A stretch of DNA of 64,000 nucleotides, taken from NCBI GenBank assembly GCA_029718625.1, contig CM056379.1, positions 62,647,626 to 62,711,625 of the forward strand, in the 5' to 3' direction. Positions 10,850 through 21,720 of the stretch are shown in pieces. How positions within the stretch are numbered: the stretch's first letter is position 1; every line of letters starts with the position of its first letter. The notes below the pieces were generated by a model. It was not told the DNA's origin and did no database searches. It was given only the letters and a program-made list of their open reading frames with translations. Made by a program: the position numbers and the translations under genes. The stretch comes from Synaphobranchus kaupii. Lineage: Eukaryota > Chordata > Actinopteri > Anguilliformes > Synaphobranchidae.

Positions 10850-11220
10850 TTGAGAAGCGATTAGTTTTGTAACGACTCTGCTCATGCTCACTTCTCTAAA
10901 CCCTTTGCTGTGGGTAGGGGTAGTCAGGTAAAACATGTGGCTGGCACGAACGGGAATCTTAATCTTGCGAGACTTGTTATTCATGCCATCACAGAGGACA
11001 TTGGAAAAGCGAATGTCCTAACAAGTCCAACAAAGCTAACGCTAATACCTCCATGCATACTGGTCCACCCTTTAAGCCAATTGGTTTTGCGGCAGTGACA
11101 TGCTCTCCTGTTCTGTCTGAAGTAGCTATTTTACCATTAAAGTCTAAATTTACATCTGAAAAAGTGGTGGGCTCTCCGTATACATCAGATGGTTTGGTGT
11201 CCCTTGTAGGTGAGTGCTGA
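10850..11220 (+). pseudogene. Gmr1 gag C-terminus with CCHC zinc knuckle
   Basis: Bases 10975-11016 encode CYSCHHRGHWKSEC, a perfect C-x2-C-x4-H-x4-C nucleocapsid knuckle used to bind RNA. The frame continues through a Pro/Ser/Lys-rich linker to TGA at 11218-11220. The protease segment follows in the same frame. Confidence 0.8.
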
Positions 11221-11414
11221 GACAAACCCATAAAACTCTAACGTAACATGGGAGCTTCACAGTCATTAATATCGGCAGATGTGTTGCCCTTCTCTTCAAA
11301 CTCTTTCACTGGGAGTAGTGTGCTTATCCGGGGTGTTACTGCTCACATAACTGTACCATTGCATACAGTTAGCCTACAATCTGAATGGGTATGTGGTAAC
11401 ATAGTGCTTGGTGT
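11221..11414 (+). pseudogene. Gmr1 aspartic protease remnant with lost catalytic triad
   Basis: The segment around 11248 reads MGASQSLISADVLPF and continues with VLIRGVTAHITVPLH and GNIVLGV, which fits a retropepsin core (a D-T/S-G-A motif, then the ILGxD-like region). The residues before GAS are Asn-Met, not Asp-Thr, so the catalytic aspartate is missing. A TAA lies three codons upstream (11239-11241). A retropepsin with no Asp cannot work. The frame shifts near 11410 into the integrase frame. Confidence 0.75.
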
Positions 11415-12840
11415 GTGTCTCAGTCAATGGCTCATGAAAAACCAATTGTGGAAAACAGCCAAGCCAAACTGCAAGAGAATCTTTCATTTTGTGATCTTGG
11501 CGACACGTTTTTTGCAGATTTGGAGTCGCACGTGCCGACGAAAGCACAGATACCCGACCCCGTTGAAGTTATAGGTGCAGCTCCCACATCCCCAGTGTCT
11601 TTGTTCAGTGTTTCACAGGAGGAAGTAATTGAGGAGCAATTGACTGATACTATTATTAACTCTTTGTTTGATCAAGTTGTCCCTGATGGAAAAACCTTGG
11701 AGCTATCGCCCTGTTATTTCCTTCAGCAAGGTTTACTATGTCGAAAATGGACCTTTAGGAAAGACTCTTTTGTTGCTGATGTTGCTCAGGTTGTGGTCCC
11801 CAGAAAATTCAGAGAGACAGTACTGCAGGTTGTCCACAGGGGAACTGCAGGTCGTACTGGTTAAAAAAAACATATGACGTGTCTTACAAACATTTTTCTG
11901 GCCTGAGTTAAAGCAAGATAAAACATGTCATATTTGTCAGCTAACTGGAAAACCAAACCAAACCCTACCAGTTGCTCCATTGTATCCCATTCCAGTAGTA
12001 GGTAATCCATTTGAGTATCTTATAGTGGACTGTGTAGGTCCACTTCCTCCATCCAAGGCTGGGCGTAGTTATTTGTTGACCATAATGTGTCAGTCCACCC
12101 GTTATCCAGAGGCGTATCCATTGCGTTCCATTACCACTAAGTCCATATTGAAAGCTTTGACAACATTTATGTCCACCTTTGGTATTCCGAAGGTTATTCA
12201 ATCTGATCAAGGATCCAATTTTACATATAAACAGTTTGCTAAGGCTCTTAAGCAGTTAAAAACACAACATAACGTTTCTAGTGCATGTCATCCACAAAGC
12301 CAAGGCGTTTTGGAGAGTTTATCAGACCTTGAAGTCACTTTTGCGTTCTTATTGCACAGAACTCTGTCGTGACTGGGAGGAGGGTCTCCCTTTGCTCTTG
12401 GTAGCAATTTGAGTTGCCCAGGAAAGTACGGGGTTTAGTCCAAATGAACTAGTGTTTGGCCATTCGGTTCAAGGCCCAATGGCAATTATTGCTCATGAGT
12501 GGCTGATCAAAGAGCCTCCTGAGAATGTGTTGGATTATGTTAGTGGTTTTCGCCTTCATTTGTACAAGGCTCAGGCTGCAGCCTAGAAAGCGCTGGGTAC
12601 CGCTCAGTCAAAAATTAAACGCCTGTTCGACCGCAATACAAAATGTCGAAGTTTCATGCCCGGTGACCAGGTGCTAGCCTTGTTAACAATAGTCGGTAGT
12701 CCTTTCCAGGCTAAGTTTGCAGGTTCTTAGATTATTGACCGTTGTGTTTCCGACCGGAACTATGTCATTCATATCCCTGACCGCAGGAGGGCTGTTCAGC
12801 TATGTCACATCAATTTACTCAAGCCCCATTATCATCTACA
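11415..12840 (+). pseudogene. Gmr1 integrase, upstream of RT, broken
   Basis: Segments in order: an N-terminal linker; a zinc-binding H2C2 region with VVHRG near 11840 and TCHICQLTGK near 11925; the catalytic core 11980-12330; and a C-terminal region ending with VQLCHINLLKP near 12825. The core has D (in LIVDCVG, codon 12028), D (in IQSDQGSNF, codon 12205) and E (in SQGVLES, codon 12313). The spacing of the last two is 35 residues, so DD35E is intact. The breaks are shifts near 11860-11960 and about 12315-12370, where sequence after the catalytic Glu is garbled, and a TAG near 12580. The LINE at about 12845 interrupts the element right after the C-terminal segment. Confidence 0.85.
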
Positions 12841-13024
12841 CAGTCGCACTGTTTTTGTTCTGTCTGCGGGTTAGCTGGCGGTAGGCTATATAGCTGCTGC
12901 TCTAATCACTATTTTACCATTTTATTATTTTATCGTTTTATTATTTTTAGCACGATTTTAGCATTTTATTATTTTTATTTTATTACTTTTTTAGCATTTA
13001 ACTATTTTATCTACCTGCTGCTTT

Positions 13025-14179
13025 TTGCCGATCGCCCTGGTTTTAAAGCTTTTACCTGGTCGAAGCGGGAATCCCAGATCCCAGCTCAGGACTATGCCAC
13101 CACTTACCTCGCCGCCTGGATGTACGAGCTGTATCCAACTCAGCCAAAAGATCGCCGATCTGGAAGGGAGAATATCAACTCTCTACCAGATAAAAGAGGA
13201 TGAGCTGCTCATCGACTCCCTGGCCACAACTCTTCCCTGTGTCGCCATGGGTCTGGAACACACAGCACCTTGCCCGCTCCCAGAGGAAAGTTCATGGGTC
13301 CGATGGGGCGCGAAGCCCAAATCCCAGGCCTCCTCAACTCCTCTTGGGCCCGGCCCCTGGATTACAGTCCGTGGGGGAAAACAAAATGGCCATTGCTCCT
13401 CCCGGCCTTGTCCTTCGCAAACCCTCCAGCTGAGCAACAGGTATCTCATCCTTGATGAGATAAACAGTTTCTCCTCTGTTGCCCGCTCCCCTCCATCTCC
13501 CTCTGCGTCTTTTCCGCGACCTGCGCCGCCGTTGGCTACTGCAGGACGTGCCGCACCGCCTGCTGACCACCTCTCCCGGCTGCCGGCTGGCTTCTCTCCG
13601 TCTCCTGCTCAGCGGGCGGACGTTCGGGTAGGCCCACTTGCTGCAGCCCCCTCGCGCAGACCAGCACTCTCTTCCCTCTCGCCCAAAATACTCATCATCG
13701 GCGATTCCATCGTCAGGGACATCAGAAATAAAGCCGCAGTGACTTATTGCTTTCCGGGTGCCACAGTCTCCAATCTAATGGACAAAGTTCCAGGTATTCT
13801 GGCTCAGAATTTGGACATAAAGAAAGTTGTGATCCATGTCGGCACAAACGACATTTCTCGCCAGCAATCTGAGCTTTTGAAAGGAGATTTTATCCGTCTT
13901 TTTAACCTTTTAAGTGGCAATGGTAGAGACATTTTTATCTCTGGTCCTATTCCCACACTGGGCCGAGGAATAGGTCGTTTTACGAGACTGCTTAGCCTTC
14001 ATACATGGCTTCAGTCTCAGTGTAGCGCTAGCAACCTAGGTTTTATTGACAATTTTAATTTGTTTTGGGAACGTTCTTCGTTTTTTAAAAGAGATGGTCT
14101 GCACCCAGATCGACAGGGTGCGCGTAAGTTAATAGCCAACATTGTTTACCATGTGTTGAATGCCCCATATCTTCGGTGA
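13025..14179 (+). CDS. LINE ORF1: coiled coil plus SGNH/GDSL esterase
   Basis: The frame codes 384 residues; a likelier initiator is the ATG near 13094 (MPPLTSPPGCTSC), just before the conserved part. A short coiled coil (CIQLSQKIADLEGRISTLYQ) is followed by a Pro/Ser-rich linker. The C-terminal 150 residues are an SGNH hydrolase: GDSIVRDI (block I, nucleophile Ser), VIHVGTNDI (block III) and DGLHPDRQG (block V, Asp and His). Esterase-type ORF1 is known in L2/CR1-group LINEs, where it is thought to help bind RNA or membranes. All catalytic residues are present and the frame is unbroken. ORF2 starts 12 bp downstream. Confidence 0.85.
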   Translation: MPIALVLKLLPGRSGNPRSQLRTMPPLTSPPGCTSCIQLSQKIADLEGRISTLYQIKEDELLIDSLATTLPCVAMGLEHTAPCPLPEESSWVRWGAKPKSQASSTPLGPGPWITVRGGKQNGHCSSRPCPSQTLQLSNRYLILDEINSFSSVARSPPSPSASFPRPAPPLATAGRAAPPADHLSRLPAGFSPSPAQRADVRVGPLAAAPSRRPALSSLSPKILIIGDSIVRDIRNKAAVTYCFPGATVSNLMDKVPGILAQNLDIKKVVIHVGTNDISRQQSELLKGDFIRLFNLLSGNGRDIFISGPIPTLGRGIGRFTRLLSLHTWLQSQCSASNLGFIDNFNLFWERSSFFKRDGLHPDRQGARKLIANIVYHVLNAPYLR

Positions 14180-14191
14180 CTATCTACTTCC

Positions 14192-15600
14192 GTGCACTAT
14201 AACCCCCTGCAACACTCCTCGGTCACTTCCTGTACTCAACAAATAACTCTCTTTGGCTCCCCCCACAGGTTAGGAGGTACATTTTGCATAGCACGTCTTC
14301 CTCGGCAGAAATTCAGACCCAATGGTGTTATCGCAAAAAATCTTATACAAATAAATACTCAACCTTCCGTCATTTTGCCTACATCATCTACTAATAATGG
14401 TAGGCATACGTCTAATTTAGAGTCACCGCGAGAATTTAAAACTCGTCAGGGGTTAGGACTATTGCACCTAAATATTAGGAGCCTTATTCCAAAACTGGAT
14501 TTTGTGCATGTTATGATGAATGAAACTTCCCCTGACATTTTCATCCTTTCTGAAACCTGGCTCACAAGAAAAGTACCTAACTCAGACATCAATATTGATG
14601 GATATAATTTATTTAGATCAGATAGAAAATCTAAAGGAGGTGGGGTATTGATGTTTGTAAAGGAATGTTTTGCTGTATGTGAACTCACTGCTGCCTCTGT
14701 ACCTAATAAGTATGAATATATTGTTCTGGACATCTGTATTGGGGGGGATGCCCATTTTACTATTATTGGTATTTACCGCCCTCCCTCTGCAGGTAATGAG
14801 GCGTTAGAAGACATTGGCAAATTAATGTCATCTTACGCCTCATCCGAACTGATAGTCATGGGTGATTTGAATCTTGACTGGCTCTCTAATAGTTCAAATA
14901 GGTTAAAAGAACTGTGCTTTGAGTTAAATCTTACTCAGTTAATCTTGAAACCCACGAGGCTAAATACAAAAAACCCTTCTAAGTCAACGTTGATTGATAT
15001 TATACTGACAAATAGGCCATTTAAATACCTAGCCTGTGGGGTTTTTGCTCAGGACATCAGTGACCACTGCCCAATTGCTTGCATTCGAAATGCCAGAAAA
15101 CAAAAATATAGCTCTAGTATTGTTACAAAACGAAATTTCAAACATTTTGTTGAACAGGGTTTTCTTCAGGATCTATATTTTTCTGATTTAGAAAGAGCTT
15201 GTTGCATCCCTGATCCTGATCTAGCTTTGGACCATTTCTGTAATGCATTTAATTCTATTGCTGATAAACATGCTCCTTATAAGAACTTCAGGATTAAAAA
15301 CCGATGTAACCCATGGTTTTCCTCAGATATTTCTGCTACTATGCATATCAGAGACAAAGCTTGGTCCAAAGCTAGAACGACTGGCACTCCAGCTGATTGG
15401 CTTAGCTTTAGGCATTTAAGGAACAAGTGCATTAGCATAATAAGAAAAGCAAAGTCCAATTATTACTTGACCTCTCTTTTAAACTGTAATGGAGATGCGT
15501 ATAGCTTTTGGAAAACTGTAAAATCTTTAAAAAATAATCCTACCACTACTCTTCCTTCTCGCATTTCTAGTGAAAATGATCTAGTTATAGATAAAACATA
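14192..15600 (+). CDS. LINE ORF2 5' part: apurinic-type endonuclease, cut by Tc1
   Basis: The ORF codes the target-nicking endonuclease and the linker to the RT. Motifs are LLHLNIRSL (metal-site Asn), LSETWL (Glu), GGGVLMFVK, IYRPPS, VMGDLNLDW (DxN) and a terminal ISDHCPI (SDH with catalytic His). All key residues are present. The frame is open until the Tc1 that starts at 15601. Codons past that point in this frame belong to the transposon. The N-terminus before residue 85 has no domain I recognise and the exact start is not certain. Confidence 0.88.
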
Positions 15601-17131
15601 CACTACTCACAAAAAGTTAGGGATATTTGGCTTTCGGGTGAAATTTATGGAAAATGTAAGTTCACGCTACAGTGATATTATACGTATCATGAAAGTAGGG
15701 CATTTAAGTAGAAGCATGCAATGGTGATTTCCTCATCTCAAACAATTTATTGAAACAAAAGCCAACAACAGTGGTGGGTATACCACAACAAAAATGTCAA
15801 TGTCTCAATAACTTGTCATGTGCCCTTGAGCATCAATTACAGCTTGACAACGACGTCTCATGCTGTTCACAAGTCGACTTATTGTCTGCTGAGGCATGGC
15901 ATCCCACTCTTCTTGAAGGGCGGCCCTCAGGTCATTGAGGTTCTGGGGTACAGAGTTACGAGCCTCTACACGGTGAGTCAGCTGATCCCATAGGTTTTCT
16001 ATGGGATTCAGGTCTGGAGAAAGTGCAGGCCACTCCATTTGAGGTACCCCAGTCTCCAGCAGCCTTTCCCTAATGATGCGACCTCGATGAGCTGGAGCAT
16101 TGTCGTCCATGAAGATGAAATTAGGCCTGTGTTATTCATGCAGGGGCACAATGACTGGATTAATGATGTTATTCAGGTAGTATGGGCTTGTCACTGTACC
16201 ATTCACAAAGTGTAGGGCAGTTCTGTATTGACTAGACACACCTGCCCACACTGAAACACCGCCACCACCAAAGGGTCGTCTGGTGACAACAGTGGCTGAT
16301 GCATAGCGCTCTCCTTGACGTCTCCAACATCGTTGGCGGCCATCATTTCTGCTCAACGTGAATCGACTTTCATCAGAGAACAGCACTGAGGCCCACTGGT
16401 CCCTCGTCCAGCGTAAATGCTCCCTGGCCCATGCAAGACGATGACGCCTGTGCCTGGTGGTGTGGTCAGGTACCCTTGCAGGTCGTCTAGCACGCAGACC
16501 ACGCTGATGTAAACGGTTTCGAATGGTCTGACGTGACACTTGGGTGCCTCTCACCTCCCTTAAATGTGCCTGGAGTTGAGTGGCATTCATCATCTGGTTC
16601 CGCAGGGCACTGTTCACAATGAAGCGGTCATCAGTGTGGGATGTGGCCAAAGGACGTCCACTTGTATGCCTTTCTGTGACTCTTCCAGTCTCTCTGTATC
16701 TCTGTTGCAACCTGCTGATGACACTCTGTGACACTCTAAGCTCAGTGGCCACTTCCCTCTGAGAACATCCTGTTTGAAGCCTCGCAATGGCGAGGTACTG
16801 TTGATCAATTGTTAGGTGTCGTCTTGGTCTCATGATGTCAAAATGTGAACAGCATGATGAAGAGGACTGTTTAAATACCAATTCTAATTGAACCAGGAAA
16901 TTTATTGGTCGATTCATGGATCAAACACCTGTTGTGAATTTTGCCGTTCAGCTCCTTGTTAGAGAACAGCAAGTTGTGCAAAAAGTACTGAAACATTGAA
17001 TAGTTGGACATGTGCATTCAAAAGTTTAGAGAAGGTCAAATTAATTTCACCTGTAAAGGTTATAGTGCATTTTAGGTTCATCCTGAAATTTCACCCGAAA
17101 GCCGAATATCCCTAACTTTTTGTGAGTAGTG
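15601..17131 (-). mobile_element. Tc1-like transposon, copy 1, inside LINE ORF2
   Basis: The 1531-bp element lies between TA dinucleotides (15599-15600, 17132-17133). Its terminal inverted repeats begin CACTACTCACAAAAAGTTAG and pair for about 46 bp. It has the same length and nearly the same sequence as the copy at 30919-32449. The transposase gene is on the minus strand and carries one nonsense codon. Confidence 0.95.
15805..16833 (-). pseudogene. Tc1 transposase, copy 1, with one nonsense codon
   Basis: The frame matches the intact copy at 31123-32151 throughout, except for a TAA at 16132-16134 where the other copy has CAA (Gln). It contains the same helix-turn-helix N-terminus starting [18 protein letters not shown] for the first catalytic Asp, and MDDNAPAH and NPIENLWD after the stop. 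It would make only the first two thirds of the protein, with the first Asp but not the second Asp or the Glu. The single transition suggests a young insertion. Confidence 0.92.
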
Positions 17132-17133
17132 TA

Positions 17134-18835
17134 TATGGCTGAAGTTTTTAATCATCATTTTATCTCCTCTGGCCATCTGTTTGATAGGCTGTCTGGCGAA
17201 ATTGTTCCAGAAAGCTATACCCTTAGCCCAGTATTAGGAACTTTACGTAATTATTTTTGTCCGAGCAAATTCTCTTTTAGACCTGTAAGTTATAGTGAAG
17301 TTTACAAAGCACTGTCTAGCATAAATAAAAAGAAGTCAATGGGAGAGGACAATCTAGATCCCTGCCTTTTGTGTCTCAGTGCTCATTTAATTGCCTCACC
17401 ACTTGCTTACATTTTTAATTTAACTTTTATTTCAGGTAGAATCCCAAACCTATGGAAGGCAGCTCAGGTTATTCCTCTATATAAAGGGGGTGATACCAGT
17501 GACTTAAATAACTATCGTCCAATTTCAAAACTTTCCTGTCTGGCCAAAGTCCTAGAATCATTAGCTAACTCTCAGTTACGGGCCTTTTTGGAGATTAATA
17601 ACATCTTACAACCACAGCAATCGGGTTTTAGGCCAGGTCATAGCACATTAACAGCAGCAACTCTTGTGATAAATGATATTGTCAACTCTATGGATAACAA
17701 ACTGCAGTGCGCTGCACTTTTTATTGACCTATCAAAGGCTTTTGACACCGTCGACCATAATATTTTATTGAATAAGTTATCCTCCATTGGATTGGATGAA
17801 CTTTCTCTTAACTGGTTTTATGCATATCTCTCTGGGAGAACTCAGTCTATTGTTGCGGATGGTTTTAAATCTAGCTCTCTTGAAATTAGTAAAGGTGTCC
17901 CACAAGGGTCTATTCTTGGTCCACTTCTATTCACACTATATATAAATAACATGGTATTCCCAACACCACAATGTAATGTTCATTTTTATGCAGATGATAC
18001 AATCTTGTATTCCACTGGCTCCACGCTTAACCAGGCAATTACTAATTTACAGTCTGCCTTTGATTCTTTTCAGTTAACTCTTATTAATCACAAGCTTGTT
18101 TTAAATTCTGATAAAACAAAATGTATTTTATTTTCAAGAAATCTAATGGGAAATGCATCTAATATTGGCATTCATACACTTCGTGGTACTCAAATTGAAA
18201 CTGTAGAATCTTATAAATATTTAGGAATTTGGCTTGATGGTAGATTTTCCTTTAAGACTCATGTGGAACATCTGTCTCAAAAGCTAAAAGGTAAAATTGG
18301 TTTCTTGTACAGAAATAAAGCATGCTTTTCTTTTGCTAATAGGAAAACAATTGTACAATCAACTGTCTTATCTGTTTTTGATTATGGAGACATTCTGTAT
18401 ATGCACGCTGCCCCTTCCACTTTAAAGCCCCTTGATGCAGTTTATCACAGTGCATTGCGTTTTATCACTGGGGATACATTTCTTACGCATCATTGTGTTT
18501 TGTATGGAAAAGTAGGATGGTCCTCTTTATTAATGAGGAGGGAACTACATTCCATTGTATTTATTTATAAGGCTTTACTGAAGAAACTTCCCCTTTATCT
18601 CTCATCATTAATTACGTTTAAATCCAATAACTATGGTACCAGGTCTCAGGACTTCTTAGCCTTAGATACACCACATATAAATACTGAGCTGGGCAAAACA
18701 GGGTTTCAATATTATGCCCCTCATAATTGGAATAAATTGCAAAAAACTTTTAAACTAGAATCTCTTATTCCTTTAGAAAATTTTAAAGTTTTATACATGG
18801 ATTTTCTTAATGTTGTATGTACTTGTTTCCTTTGA
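17134..18835 (+). CDS. LINE ORF2 3' part: reverse transcriptase, downstream of the Tc1
   Basis: The open frame resumes right after the Tc1 and its TA duplication. RT blocks in order are AAQVIPLYKGG, NNYRPISKLS, QQSGFRPGHST, FIDLSKAFDTVDH, KGVPQGSILGPLLF, FYADDTILYS and KYLGIWLDG. The catalytic aspartates (AFDTVD and YADD) are present. The C-terminal part includes NNYGTRS and PHNWNKLQ, a typical end for this LINE group, and ends at TGA 18833-18835. No stop or shift interrupts the RT. In its present state the protein cannot be made in one piece because of the transposon. Confidence 0.88.
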
Positions 18836-19014
18836 TATATCCCTGTATGATGTTTGAAAGCTGAATGTTAACGTGGCTGAATTGTACTTGTTTTTAAGTT
18901 TTTTATACATGTTTTTATTTTTGTTCGCAGGTCTCTCTTGTAAAAGAGATCTTGATCTCAATGAGACTACCTGTAAAAATAAAGGTAATAATAATAATAA
19001 TAATAATTATAATT

Positions 19015-20606
19015 ATGCTGCATCGAATGTGGCCAATGATACTTCGCCTCCGGAGAGACTGGAGTCTAAATCCTCGACTCCTGTAATGTCTGAGACTGCT
19101 GCTGTTTCCTCACCTTTTGGGTCGGGTAGAGCCAATGTTAAAATGCCTATATTGTCAGTTAATCTAGGTGTTGCTACCTCTGTGCCTGGATTGCCCCCAG
19201 AAGCTGCTGGAAGGGGGAGGGAGGATATCAGGATGCCAGCGGAGTGTGTATTCCATGGCCGGCTGAACAATTCAGATTTCCTGAAAACCTTAAAGTTTGA
19301 GTTTGATTACTTATCTGCAGATCAGCGTACTGACATGCTTAACTTAATCAATTCACATCTAAGTCTATTTCCAGATACTCCAACACGCACGCATGTACTG
19401 AAAAATGACATTGATGTGGGGACGGCTGGCTCAATCAAACAATGTTTCTATTGTGTTCCAACTCCCAAACGGAAACATCTGCAATCTGAAATAGATTATA
19501 TGTTAAAAAATTGTATTGCGGAACCTGCGTCTTCGGAATGGAGCTCACCCTCTATTTTGGTTAATAAACCTGATGAGTCTTTTCAGTTTTGCACGGATTA
19601 CTGTAAGGTAAATGCTGTGACAAAGTCTGACTGTTATCCCTTGCCTCGTATGGAGGACTGCATTGACCAGGTCAGTGCTGCTGTTTTTGTTACAAAACTA
19701 GACTTGCTGAAAGGTTACTGGCAAATGCCATTAACACCACGTGCACAGGAAATCTCTGCCTTCATTACTCCCAGTGGGTGTTTACATATATACAGTTATG
19801 CCCTTTGGTCTCAAAAATGCCCCTTCCACCTTCCAGTGGCTTATGAACAGGGTTCTGACCAGTCTGGAGGGTTGCGCAGCCTACCTGGACGATGTTGTCG
19901 TTTCCAGTGACACCTGGCCTCAGCACGTCCAGCGTCTAACTGCCCTACTTAATCGTCTTGCCAGTGCTTCATTGACCGTCAATCTCGCAAAGTGCGAGTT
20001 TACCAGGTTTCACATATCTAGGCAAAGTGGTTGGGCATGGGGTGGTTTGTCCAGTGCAGGCTAAGGTAGCAGCCATTGAGAATTTCCCAACACCTACCAC
20101 AATAAAGGAGCTTATGTGGTTCCTCGGTATGATTAGCTTTTACCAAAGCTTTTGTGTTAATTTTTCAACTGTTGCTGCAACCCTGACAAACCTGTTGGGT
20201 AGTAAAGTACTATTTCTTTGGTCAGATGAATGTGCTGACGTATTTAGATCAGCGAAAGCTTTGCTGTGTAGTGCACCTGTTCTTGCTGCCCCTCGTTTTA
20301 ACCGTCCATTCATCCTAAAAGTGGATGCTAGCAGGGTTGGGGCTGGCGGTGTCTTGTTACAGCCAGATGGGCACGGAGTGGATTACTGCGTTATTGAGCA
20401 GGAAGCCCTCAAACTCATTTGGGCTCTCCAACACTCTCTATGTTGGCTCGGTCTCTGGACCTTTAACGTTTTTGCGATCCATGTTTAACCCTAACCAACG
20501 TTTGATGAGGTGGTCTCTCTTTTTGCAGGATAACGACTTTGACATAAGACACATCAAGGGGATGGAAAATGTGTTAGCTGACGCATTGAGCCGTGCACCG
20601 GACTAG
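19015..20606 (+). pseudogene. Gmr1 reverse transcriptase and RNase H, broken
   Basis: An open stretch from the LINE junction encodes the pol linker, then RT: FYCVPTPKRKH, SSEWSSPSILVNK, FCTDYCKVNAVTK, FVTKLDLLKGYWQMPL. After a shift near 19785 comes PFGLKNAPSTFQWLMNRVL and AYLDDVVV, where YLDD is the polymerase centre. Another shift near 20025 leads to PTTIKELMWFLGMISFY and an RNase H-like part with ILKVDASRVGAGGVLLQ. A third break near 20440 precedes NQRLMRWSLFLQ and ENVLADALSRAPD and a stop at 20604-20606. It lies downstream of the integrase, confirming the Gmr1 domain order. At least three shifts make it non-functional. Confidence 0.87.
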
Positions 20607-20895
20607 GGCCTAGGGGGCCTACCTAATCAAATCAAATCAATATTTATTTATATAGCGCATTTCACAACTAGTTGTCACAATGCACTTCACAGCAAAACCC
20701 AGCCTAAACCCCCCACAAGAGCAAGCCAAAGGCAACAGTGGCAAGGAAAAACTCCCTGGAGTAACTAGGAAGAAACCTTGAGAGGAACCAGACTCAAGGG
20801 GGGAACCCATCCTCCTCTGGTCGGCTCAGGGTCTAGGGCTTAAAGACCAGCATGGTCAAAACAGCCAATGTCCATGATAATATAATTTGCAGCAG

Positions 20896-21570
20896 CTAGA
20901 TGACAGTCCAGATGTGGTGGCAATGATGGTGGGGAACCGGGCGCCGCTGGCAGCGGTGGTAAGGAGGGAGGGGCAAGCGGCAACGGACAGGAAGCCGGAC
21001 AGCAACTCTCGAGATGCGGGGCATAAGCCCCGCCGGCAGAATGTAGAAAAAAGAGAGAGAGAAAACAGTTAGGGAAAGTGTAATAGAGCAGCAGGAGCAC
21101 CAACTGGGGGGGTGGGGGGGGTGGGGGAGGGGTGGGAGGGTTGGAAGGGTTGGACAAGTGCCCCCGCCAAATTTTGGCAGGGTGTTCCACAGTAGTGGCG
21201 CTCTGTAGGAGAAAGCTCTACCACCCGTCAAGTTTTTAGATATTCTTGGGACTACTAGGTAGCCTGCGTCTTGGGAACTAAGTGATCTTTTCGGCTTATA
21301 TGGTAAAAGCAGATTACATATATACACTGGCGCAAGTCCATTTAAAGCTTTAAAGGTCAGAAGCAAAACCTTAAAGTCTATCCTAAACTTAATTGGTAGC
21401 CAATGAAGCAATGCTAGTACTGGGGTAATATCCTCATATTTCTTAGTTCTAGTCAAAATGCGAGCGGCTGCATTCTGCACAAGCTGGAGATTATTTAGCA
21501 AGGACTTAGGGCAGCCAGATAGCAGGGCATTACAGTAATCTAGCCTAGACGTAACAAAAGCATGGATCAA
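20896..21570 (-). pseudogene. L2 ORF2 C-terminal part
   Basis: The first part of the frame is typical of the L2 C-terminus: FVTSRLDYCNALLSG, NAAARILTRTKKYEDITPVL, LHWLPIKFRIDFKVLLL and GRAFSYRAPLLWNTLP. The true end is near 21170; the rest is Pro-rich translation of a G/C-rich 3' UTR. Its function in retrotransposition is not well defined. Confidence 0.85.
21104..21153 (+). repeat. G-run cluster with quadruplex potential in the L2 3' UTR
   Basis: Within about 50 bases there are at least seven runs of three or more G on the plus strand, spaced by one to three bases. That meets the usual G-quadruplex pattern. The LINE transcript carries the C-rich complement. Confidence 0.8.
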
Positions 21571-21720
21571 TTTCTCTGCGTCCCCTTCTGATAGGAAGTG
21601 CCTTATTTTAGCTATGTTCCTTAACTAAAAGAAAGCTACTCTAGATATGTTTTTTATGTGCGCGCTAAAGGTTAGATCTGGGTCTATAGTAACACCTAGG
21701 TCTTTCTTAGTTTGGAACAA

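Larger units (their letters stand above)
12845..19014 (+). mobile_element. L2/CR1-like LINE with esterase ORF1, split by a Tc1
   Basis: The unit holds ORF1 (SGNH esterase), ORF2 (endonuclease then RT) and an (AAT)n tail at about 18985-19012. Sequence on both sides belongs to Gmr1 pol. Without the 1531-bp Tc1 and one TA the ORF2 frame reads straight through the insertion site. The exact 5' end is uncertain within about 30 bp and I could not define a target duplication. Confidence 0.85.

Noticed and set aside
13183..13570. Several frames overlapping LINE ORF1 on both strands
   Set aside because: GC-rich ORF1 linker gives chance frames; only the esterase frame has conserved motifs.
11415..20606. 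Integrase and RT taken as two unrelated Gypsy fragments
   Set aside because: They share one LTR pair with one target duplication, and the pol text continues across the LINE insertion. The Gmr1-type order explains it more simply.
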